Positions 6,472 through 12,083 of a DNA stretch of 12,083 nt are shown piece by piece. Position numbers and translations under genes: made by a program. Under the pieces are notes generated by a model, which saw nothing but the letters and a program-made list of their open reading frames with translations, ran no database searches and was not told where the DNA came from. The stretch covers positions 1 through 12,083 of the forward strand of contig CAZUNO010000048.1 in assembly GCA_964621445.1 (NCBI GenBank), given 5' to 3'. The stretch is from CAZUNO01 sp964621445 [NCBI: Candidatus Hadarchaeota archaeon]. GTDB lineage: Archaea; CAYQAE01; CAYVLA01. Numbering within the stretch: the first letter of the stretch is position 1; each line of letters begins with the position of its first letter.

Positions 6472-9400
6472 TCATCTCCTACCGAATTTCCTGAAGAAGA
6501 CCACGAGCCCGCCGATGATGATCAGGATGATCAGTAGCGAGGTGTAGCCGGTGGCACTTCCTCGCTCCACGGATACCCTCAGAGCGATATCCTCGGTTTC
6601 GATCTCGTCCGATTGTGCACCGACTGAAACCAAGTAATCCCCTCTAGGCGTCGTGCTGGGCGGTATCAGGTCCAATTTGATCGTCTCCCTTCCACCGGGC
6701 GTGATCTCCGTGATCTTCAGCGGAGAGTACTCGGCGCCCCAGTCCTCGGGGGTGACCAGGGAGAACTGAACGTTGGTCACGACCGTGTTTCCGGGGTTCT
6801 CCACGGCGATCTCGACTGAGGTTTCATGGCCCGCTTTGGATTCCAGGTATAAGTTCCCTACCACTATCTCCAGGTCGGGTGTCGGATCCATGGTGAGCTG
6901 AACGGGAACCGTCTCGATCTCGCCGGTTGCCTCCGACTCGATCGTGACCGCAATACCGGCCTCGCCCCTTTCCAGCAAGGGGGTGGTAACGCTGAGTGTA
7001 GGCCTCGCCGTTTGCCCCGGTTCAAGCTGGATCACCCTAACCACGGAGTCGCCGACACTGAATCTCGCATTCCAGCTTGCCGAGGCGTTTGTGCTCAATA
7101 AGTAAGTGTCCTCCATCTTTCCCTCGTTCTTGAGGCTCAGCGTGAATTTCGCCTGTTCCCCGGCCACCACAGCCTGGGAGGGATAATCCGCGTATGCCTC
7201 AAGGACGTACTCCGCAGTGGTTTTCTCTAAGATCATTTTCAGGTGCGTGCTTACGTTGCTGGAATCGGGCACTTGCTCCCCGTAGTAGGAGTAGCTGGCG
7301 ACCATTTCGAGGTCATATTCGCCTGCCGAGGCATTAGTATCGGTTTCCAGAACCAGGCTGATCCTTGACTTGGATCCCCCGTCGAGGATGAAGTGCGTTG
7401 CCTTCTCCCCGTCCACTCTAATCTCGAACTCCGCGGGAATAGCTATTGCGGGCACGACCTCCAGCCAGAATTCAACTGGTTGGTCGGCGGGGTTGCTAAG
7501 ATCCAGGTCGAACTGGAGGGATTCGCCGGTCTCAGAGGTCTTCTCGGGGTAGAAACATGAAAGATCTGGTTGCTGGCTTTGCGCGACATCCAACAGCAGT
7601 TCATCCTTCCCGCGGGATTGTCCGGAGGATGCGGTTGCCGCCAGACTTATGGTGTGGGTTCCAGATTCGTGGGAAGGGGGAATCACACAGACGGTTAAGT
7701 CCTTCTTTTCGCTCGGTGAGAGCATAGTGGATGTGGCGAGGGAGTTCCCGATCCTGAGACTCGAATCCCACCCGTCGGGGAGAGACAGCTCCAGTTCATA
7801 CTCGTCCTCCAGTTTCCCGGTGTTGGTGAGCGAGAAGACGAAGCAGGCCTCTTGCCCCGCGGAGATGGCTTGGCGCGTGATCCTGGTCGAGACCTCCACG
7901 CCGTGAAGTGGTTCGTCGGTCGTTATATCAAGCTCGAGAGGCAATCTGGTCGCAGCCTCCTTCCCATCGGAACCCATCCAGGAAGCTTCCAGCATCAGGT
8001 CGTAGAGACCCGCCGCGGCCCCAGCCGCAGTCTCGATGCTGAGTTTCACCATTGCGGCCGCCCCCGGCTCAATAGTCACGGTCTGGGCGGGCATGCTATT
8101 CAAGGTCAACGAGGCGTCCTCTATTATCTGATCCGGGAGGTCGAAGCCAAAACGGAAGTCTCTCTCGGCCATCAGTTGGTTCCGAAGGTTGGCCTCGAAC
8201 TCCACCTGCTGACCAGCTTCGACTGTCATCCTCGGGTACGCGGTGGATATCTCGACCGCCTCCTCAGGAGCCATAATCTCCAGCGTCAGTCCCAACATCA
8301 GGGCGTCATCCTCAATCCAGGGCGATGAGTAAGGGATACTCACCGTCCACTTTAACAACTGGGCTCTTGCATTAGCATCAATCTCCGCGGTCACCGTTAT
8401 CTTGGCTGTGTTTCCGGCGTTGATATGGAACCGGGTGCCCGTTTCTCCATCAACCGATAGCTCGGTCTCAAGCGGGGAACCCGAGGGCGGCTGGGCTTCA
8501 GGTGCTATCTCGAGTTCGCCGGGCCCCGGATTATGGAGCAGCAGATCGAACCAAACCGTTTCGCCTGGGGCGACTTTCTTCTCAGAACAAGGAGTTGATA
8601 GAATGGGCAATTCGGGGGGCAATATCTCTAGCTGCAGGGCGATCTGACTCGATTTCGATCCGCTGCTCACGGCTTTCAGCACAAGGGTCCTCCGGCCGGT
8701 GAATCTCGAAGGTGGGTCTATTTCGAGATTCAGATCCTCCTTCTGGCCCGGTTCCAAGGTTATGGTGGTTACTCTGCCACCGGTTTGGGTGATGAATGTC
8801 CCATCCCATTCCGGTGGCCCCTGGAGTATAAGCAGGAAATCGTCCTCGACCTTTCCCGAGTTCTCGATCGTGATCGGGTACCGGATTTGCTCTCCGGCAT
8901 CGACGATGAGTTCGGTGCTCGACACTTGGATCTCGGGCAGGTAGGCCTCGTGGTCACCGGTGATATCCAAGGAGAAGACGTATGAGACTTGCGAATTGGC
9001 GAATTCAATCAACAGCGGCAGCCGATAGGTCCCAGCGTACGCGGTCGGGGAGGTCTCGAGAATGAGCCGAACCTTGGTCTGTTCATCCGGCTGGAGCACG
9101 ACCATGGACGTCGATTGTCCCCCCATTATCAGGCTCGACCCTTCGGCGATTCCCTCGGGCAAAAGGACGCTAGCGAGGAACGCCGTAGCCGAGTCAAGCT
9201 GGTTCTTGAGATCGGCCTCGAATTCGATTGTTTCACCTGCCTCAGCTGCCTTCCTGGGGTATGCCACCGTCAGCTCGGCCCTTGTTGAGTCCTGCTCGAG
9301 ATGAAGGGAAAGGTCTAAAATGGACTGAACGCCCGATATATGCGAAACCGGGGCCGAGATCGGGACATCCAGCTGGCCCTCTATCTTCAGTAACAGCGGA

Positions 9401-10020
9401 TAGAGCCCCGATGCAGCCTGCTGGGACGGGGTTAACGAGAGCGAGAGGGGGATGGCCTCCAGGGACGCCGCGTGCCAAGATCCAACGACTTCTAACCCTG
9501 CGGAGTATATCGCCATGTCTAGCTCCTCTGAGATGGAAGAGGGTTCGAATTCGAACAGGAAGGCCTGGCTAGCGGGGTTCTGGACCGTGAGGCTCAAGGA
9601 AGCTGTTCCGCCCGTGCTGTGAAGGTCGAGCCACCCCGCATCAACCACGTCGGCCAAGTCCCAATCTGCAGTTAGCCTCCCCACGGCATAAAAGCAACCT
9701 GCCTCGTCGACGCCTTCGGAGAGGAGGGTCAGGTTGAAGATGGCCTGGTCGTATCTGCGGAGGGAGTGCCGGGATTCGTTGAGGAGCCAGCTTTCTAGGA
9801 GGATCTTATCACTTCCACTGGCTTGGATGACGTTCAGCCTGCTGGGAAAATCAGCGGTTCCTCGCCAGTAGACGAGCTGATAGTACCCGATTGAAAGCGA
9901 GTCGCCCTCATAAACCCTGAAATTGACCGTGTTAGAGCTGCAGAGTACAGGTGATAGGCTGATGGTGAGAATTAGCCCCAAGCCTATGATGCATCCGGAT
10001 GACGTGCCGCCGCTTTGCAT
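6472..10020 (-). CDS. Giant NEW3-repeat surface protein, C-terminally anchored
   Basis: The protein has 1182 residues. Residues 10-28 form a signal peptide; about 30-230 is an N-terminal region with beta-rich segments; then tandem Ig-like domains of about 105 residues run to residue 1152. A transmembrane helix (about 1158-1176) and a basic tail end the protein. The domains match the NEW3 type (PF10633-like), with recurring A-G-E/Q-x-x-x-F motifs, N-x-G-K-x-E-D turns and L-E-P-G-Q strands. Three domain kinds alternate: A (250-355, 590-702), B (362-466, 706-812, 938-1044) and C (470-584, 818-932), with a last NEW3 domain at 1048-1152. A-B-C thus appears twice in the same order. N-x-S/T sequons such as 81 and 96 fit a surface location. 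It is the first gene of the operon and likely a stalk, scaffold or substrate-binding partner of the ABC transporter. Confidence 0.87.
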   Translation of the reverse strand: MQSGGTSSGCIIGLGLILTISLSPVLCSSNTVNFRVYEGDSLSIGYYQLVYWRGTADFPSRLNVIQASGSDKILLESWLLNESRHSLRRYDQAIFNLTLLSEGVDEAGCFYAVGRLTADWDLADVVDAGWLDLHSTGGTASLSLTVQNPASQAFLFEFEPSSISEELDMAIYSAGLEVVGSWHAASLEAIPLSLSLTPSQQAASGLYPLLLKIEGQLDVPISAPVSHISGVQSILDLSLHLEQDSTRAELTVAYPRKAAEAGETIEFEADLKNQLDSATAFLASVLLPEGIAEGSSLIMGGQSTSMVVLQPDEQTKVRLILETSPTAYAGTYRLPLLIEFANSQVSYVFSLDITGDHEAYLPEIQVSSTELIVDAGEQIRYPITIENSGKVEDDFLLILQGPPEWDGTFITQTGGRVTTITLEPGQKEDLNLEIDPPSRFTGRRTLVLKAVSSGSKSSQIALQLEILPPELPILSTPCSEKKVAPGETVWFDLLLHNPGPGELEIAPEAQPPSGSPLETELSVDGETGTRFHINAGNTAKITVTAEIDANARAQLLKWTVSIPYSSPWIEDDALMLGLTLEIMAPEEAVEISTAYPRMTVEAGQQVEFEANLRNQLMAERDFRFGFDLPDQIIEDASLTLNSMPAQTVTIEPGAAAMVKLSIETAAGAAAGLYDLMLEASWMGSDGKEAATRLPLELDITTDEPLHGVEVSTRITRQAISAGQEACFVFSLTNTGKLEDEYELELSLPDGWDSSLRIGNSLATSTMLSPSEKKDLTVCVIPPSHESGTHTISLAATASSGQSRGKDELLLDVAQSQQPDLSCFYPEKTSETGESLQFDLDLSNPADQPVEFWLEVVPAIAIPAEFEIRVDGEKATHFILDGGSKSRISLVLETDTNASAGEYDLEMVASYSYYGEQVPDSSNVSTHLKMILEKTTAEYVLEAYADYPSQAVVAGEQAKFTLSLKNEGKMEDTYLLSTNASASWNARFSVGDSVVRVIQLEPGQTARPTLSVTTPLLERGEAGIAVTIESEATGEIETVPVQLTMDPTPDLEIVVGNLYLESKAGHETSVEIAVENPGNTVVTNVQFSLVTPEDWGAEYSPLKITEITPGGRETIKLDLIPPSTTPRGDYLVSVGAQSDEIETEDIALRVSVERGSATGYTSLLIILIIIGGLVVFFRKFGRR

Positions 10021-10028
10021 TAAATACG

Positions 10029-11438
10029 CTAGGGGTAACTAAATTTAAAAATGTTACGTAGCATTATAGTAGAAAGTAAACCTGCACGTAACTTACCTTC
10101 AGGTGGTGAAAACCTGCTAAATCTGCTAGATTTCCGCATACCCGCCGGAGCCTTGAAAGGGCTTGGCCCTTCTGACCGGTTGGCGCGTTCACGTGTTCCA
10201 GAGAAGAGAGCTGGTCGGGCCTCCGGATGGGCAGTTGCGATCTTGGTCCTGATAGCAGCTAACCGCTCCGGCATCTCCGTGGGCGACTCCAAGCCTGATT
10301 CAAGGATTGTGAGACCGTTCGGATGGGCAAGTTGTAGCTGACCATAAAACGGAGGTAACATGCTTATCCTCTGCAGACTCTCTGCAATTCCTGCCGGCGC
10401 CAAGATTGAAAAGAGCACGACCATCATGGCCGCGGAAGTCCAGACCATGCGTTTGAGGTTTCTCGGTTCTGGCGTGGTCCCCGATGCGGCCTTCATCCTC
10501 TCCTCGGGGGAAGGATGATGAGAGGTGAAGGTCGAGCTATATGCGAGGTCCGAGAAAGACGCCACGATACCGCCGCCGGGCGCCGACCTTCTCCCGGATG
10601 CCATATTGAGGCCCTTTACCAGGGACTCACCCTCTCCCAACAGCTGCATCGCGCCGCGGTCGGCCGCGAATTCGCGTTCTCTGGTAACCTCCCCGGCGGC
10701 GATGAGGACGAAGGGGTTGTAGAAAGATGCAATTCTTAGCCAGTTCACAAGCAGGTGAATGTGGTTGTCCCTCCCTTTCAGGTGGGCTATCTCATGGGCT
10801 GTGACTGCATCCAGCTCCTCTTGGTCGGCGGTCATCAGGAGCCCCGTTGAGAACGTCAGGCAGGTCGAACTGCCGGATCCAGTCGCGAAAGCCTGGGGCC
10901 TGAGGTCCTCGACCAGGAAGACCCTTGGGATCGGGATCCCCGCCTTCTCGGCGAGCCGTTTGACTATCCTGTCCAGCTCCGGGATCTCACCTTCACCTAT
11001 CGGTATTGTGCCCCGGGTTCTTTGGACAACCTTCTTCCCGAGGATCTGCAGTAAGGCTACCAAGGCAGTTGCAGCTCCCATCCCCAATACCAGCAGAATA
11101 CCTGAGAATTCGGCGATCAGTGCAAAGAGCCTGATCTCGAACCTGATGAAATTGAGCAGGGTCCAGGCATTTAGGTACGCGGTTGGGTGGAAGGATATGT
11201 TGATCTGCCTCCCCAATAACCAGGCTAGCCTTTCCGCCCTTATGTTCAATGCCGAGAGATCCGGCCTTATCCATACTAGAAGAACCAGGGGAAAAAACAT
11301 TGGTGATACGGCAAGGAGGCTACGAGACCGGGGCGACGTAGCCACTTTGTGCCGGACGATTCTGGAGGCGAGCCACATTCCGCCGGTTCCGATTAGGGAA
11401 TAGGTCAGGTAAGTCAGAGATGAGGATGCGTCCAGCAT
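10029..11438 (-). CDS. M48-type membrane zinc metalloprotease
   Basis: The protein has 469 residues. Zinc site: H-E-I-A-H at 215-219 within A-V-T-A-H-E-I-A-H-L-K-G-R-D, with the third ligand E256 in R-E-F-A-A-D (D260 conserved), as in HtpX/Ste24 proteases. Hydrophobic segments lie near 7-27, 41-57, 104-133, 228-249 and 331-352, so it is a multi-pass membrane protein. Beyond the last helix is a tail of about 115 residues that turns basic and low in complexity (410-469), which is unusual for HtpX. It lies directly downstream of a BlaI-like repressor gene, the arrangement of BlaI-BlaR1 systems, though BlaR1 proteases belong to family M56. A role in cleaving the repressor or misfolded membrane proteins is inference. 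The start ATG has only a weak AGGGCGG site upstream; an ATG at residue 21 is a less likely alternative. Confidence 0.88.
   Translation of the reverse strand: MLDASSSLTYLTYSLIGTGGMWLASRIVRHKVATSPRSRSLLAVSPMFFPLVLLVWIRPDLSALNIRAERLAWLLGRQINISFHPTAYLNAWTLLNFIRFEIRLFALIAEFSGILLVLGMGAATALVALLQILGKKVVQRTRGTIPIGEGEIPELDRIVKRLAEKAGIPIPRVFLVEDLRPQAFATGSGSSTCLTFSTGLLMTADQEELDAVTAHEIAHLKGRDNHIHLLVNWLRIASFYNPFVLIAAGEVTREREFAADRGAMQLLGEGESLVKGLNMASGRRSAPGGGIVASFSDLAYSSTFTSHHPSPEERMKAASGTTPEPRNLKRMVWTSAAMMVVLFSILAPAGIAESLQRISMLPPFYGQLQLAHPNGLTILESGLESPTEMPERLAAIRTKIATAHPEARPALFSGTRERANRSEGPSPFKAPAGMRKSSRFSRFSPPEGKLRAGLLSTIMLRNIFKFSYP
10040..10052 (-). promoter_or_regulatory. Putative promoter of the NEW3-ABC operon
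   Basis: The minus strand reads TTTTTAAATTTAG, with its TATA-like core centred about 26 bases upstream of the ATG at 10020. This predicts a leaderless transcript starting at or beside the ATG, in agreement with the lack of a Shine-Dalgarno sequence there. It lies inside the last codons of the metalloprotease gene, so the operon can be transcribed separately although only 8 bases separate the two genes. Confidence 0.5.
10064..10072 (-). promoter_or_regulatory. Shared motif copy 1 (TTATAGTAG)
   Basis: TTATAGTAG on the plus strand (CTACTATAA on the minus strand) lies about 12 bases upstream of the operon's TATA-like box. An identical nine-base copy in the same orientation lies upstream of the BlaI-like gene (12011-12019). 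The TACTA core recalls half of the BlaI/MecI operator known from bacteria. Its use as an operator here is inference, and coincidence cannot be excluded. Confidence 0.25.
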
Positions 11439-11489
11439 TGAATTGCCCGCCCTGGGACCTGAGTACCCCAGTTACAGTGAACTAGGGCT

Positions 11490-11528
11490 GGAACGTTAGA
11501 TATGTTGTGCGTGGAACGAAGTGGAACG
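11490..11528. repeat. Three TGGAACG direct repeats
   Basis: TGGAACG occurs at 11490-11496, 11512-11518 and 11522-11528, in the 92-base gap between the repressor and metalloprotease genes. The last two are part of an eight-base repeat, GTGGAACG, with a 10-base period. The start-to-start spacings of 22 and 10 bases are close to two and one turns of DNA, so all three copies would face the same side of the helix. They sit 52-90 bases upstream of the metalloprotease ATG and are candidate regulator sites. Confidence 0.45.
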
Positions 11529-11530
11529 GT

Positions 11531-11995
11531 TCAAAGGTCCCTCTGATCTTCCCCGCCTTTCGCCCTCTTGAGATATTTCCGTAGTTCTTTTTCGCCTATT
11601 TGCATCTCATCGATGAAGCTGGAGGTAAGGAGATCCCTCCTGAAGTTCCTCCCCAGGCTGGACAGCACGTCCCTTATCGTCTTCTTCTCCATTTCGCCTT
11701 TGGTCATGGTGGTGTTGTACATGTAGAGGAGGCCGCCCTTACCCTTCTCCACAGTCCTGGTAAACAAACCCTTCTTGTGGAGCGAGGTCATGGTGGTCAT
11801 AACGGTGGTGTATGCGATCTTCCTGTCCTTCCTGAGCTCCTCGAACACATCCCTTACGGAGAACGCCCTGTCCCCGAACTTCCAGGCGACCTGCATTATG
11901 TCCGACTCCAAGGGGCCGAGGACTGTTCCCGTTTCGTCTTCGGCCTCGATCTTGTACTTGGTTGGCTTGAAGTTGGTCTTCGACAAGGCTATCAC
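11531..11995 (-). CDS. BlaI/MecI-family winged-helix repressor
   Basis: The protein has 154 residues from a GTG start; a TTG three codons downstream is an alternative. The winged-helix DNA-binding domain (about 25-95) opens with L-G-P-L-E-S-D-I-M and has the recognition helix I-A-Y-T-T-V-M-T-T-M-T-S-L, the family hallmark (A-Y-T-T-V-x-T-x-L-x-R-L in BlaI and MecI). The wing contains K-G-K-G-G-L-L-Y-M-Y. A C-terminal helical part (about 97-145) should form the dimer, and the last residues are charged. Bacterial relatives repress beta-lactamase or copper genes and are inactivated by a partner membrane protease or by metal. Here a metalloprotease gene follows on the same strand after 92 bases. 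Its likely targets are its own promoter, the metalloprotease gene and possibly the NEW3-ABC operon. Confidence 0.9.
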   Translation of the reverse strand: MIALSKTNFKPTKYKIEAEDETGTVLGPLESDIMQVAWKFGDRAFSVRDVFEELRKDRKIAYTTVMTTMTSLHKKGLFTRTVEKGKGGLLYMYNTTMTKGEMEKKTIRDVLSSLGRNFRRDLLTSSFIDEMQIGEKELRKYLKRAKGGEDQRDL

Positions 11996-11996
11996 A

Positions 11997-12006
11997 ACAC
12001 CTGTGT
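11997..12006. promoter_or_regulatory. Small inverted repeat at the repressor start
   Basis: ACAC-CT-GTGT is a perfect four-base inverted repeat with a two-base spacer, immediately upstream of the GTG start. BlaI/CopY-type sites are built from TACA/TGTA half-sites, and the plus strand here reads TGTGTA, so an autoregulatory operator is possible. The element is short and could be chance. Confidence 0.2.
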
Positions 12007-12010
12007 ACCG

Positions 12011-12036
12011 TTATAGTAGCAACGCTTAAGTATTTT
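12011..12036 (-). promoter_or_regulatory. Putative repressor promoter with shared motif copy 2
   Basis: Two AT-rich elements lie upstream of the GTG at 11995. TTATAGTAG (12011-12019) is identical to the motif near the operon promoter. The stretch 12025-12036, AAAATACTTAAG on the minus strand, is a plausible TATA box whose spacing predicts a leader of about 8 bases. Alternatively CTACTATAA itself may be the TATA element for a start at the TTG codon at 11984-11986. The sequence alone does not settle which is used. Confidence 0.35.
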
Positions 12037-12083
12037 GCCTTTGACCCTCAACCCCCAAGGATATTGAGAAGTGACCATACAGG

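Noticed and set aside
7370-9572. Several plus-strand open frames of 60-158 codons
   Set aside because: All are antisense to the NEW3 repeat gene, lack Shine-Dalgarno or promoter sites, and show none of the repeat structure expected of a real product.
10119-10133. AAATC-TGCTA-GATTT hairpin near the end of the metalloprotease gene
   Set aside because: Five-base arms inside a coding region with no neighbouring T tract; too weak to interpret.
10759-11403. A 214-codon open frame on the plus strand
   Set aside because: It lies wholly antisense to the metalloprotease gene, whose HEIAH site and membrane segments are clear. It has no family features of its own and follows from the codon bias of the real gene.

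Overview
The window looks like part of an archaeal chromosome, most likely a euryarchaeal or Thermoplasmata-like lineage; this placement is an inference. The evidence is: AT-rich TATA-like boxes 24-31 bases upstream of start codons with almost no leader, alongside good Shine-Dalgarno sites (GGAGATGA, GGACGTGA) inside the operon; an AN1-type zinc finger; a membrane-anchored Lon-like (S16) protease of the kind typical of archaea; and a large NEW3-repeat surface protein. All convincing genes are on the minus strand, so the window reads functionally from right to left.

Layout from right to left. At 11531-11995 is a BlaI/MecI-type winged-helix repressor. It is followed by a multi-pass M48-type zinc metalloprotease (10029-11438). 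Next is a tightly packed five-gene cluster (2500-10020) with gaps of 3-11 bases: a 1182-residue secreted, membrane-anchored protein of tandem Ig-like NEW3 domains; an ABC ATPase; a six-helix ABC-2 type permease; a membrane protein with a cytoplasmic AN1 zinc finger and an external domain; and a membrane-anchored S16 serine protease with an intact Ser/Lys dyad. A shortened CinA/MoaB-domain gene with its own TATA box follows (2077-2421). Then comes an exported, C-terminally anchored protein that I do not recognise with certainty (655-1893). The left 474 bases hold only a weak plus-strand open frame that looks like a gene remnant.

How the genes may work together (inference): repressor plus membrane metalloprotease recalls the BlaI-BlaR1 signalling pair, although the protease is M48-like rather than M56. 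The operon it precedes combines a surface scaffold, an ABC transporter, a membrane adaptor that may sense from outside to inside, and an outward-facing protease. This suggests a cell-envelope stress, remodelling or export quality-control island. A 9-base motif (TTATAGTAG) shared by the repressor's upstream region and the operon's promoter, and three TGGAACG repeats between the repressor and metalloprotease genes, are possible regulatory sites linking them. No RNA gene, CRISPR array, insertion sequence or convincing terminator was seen.
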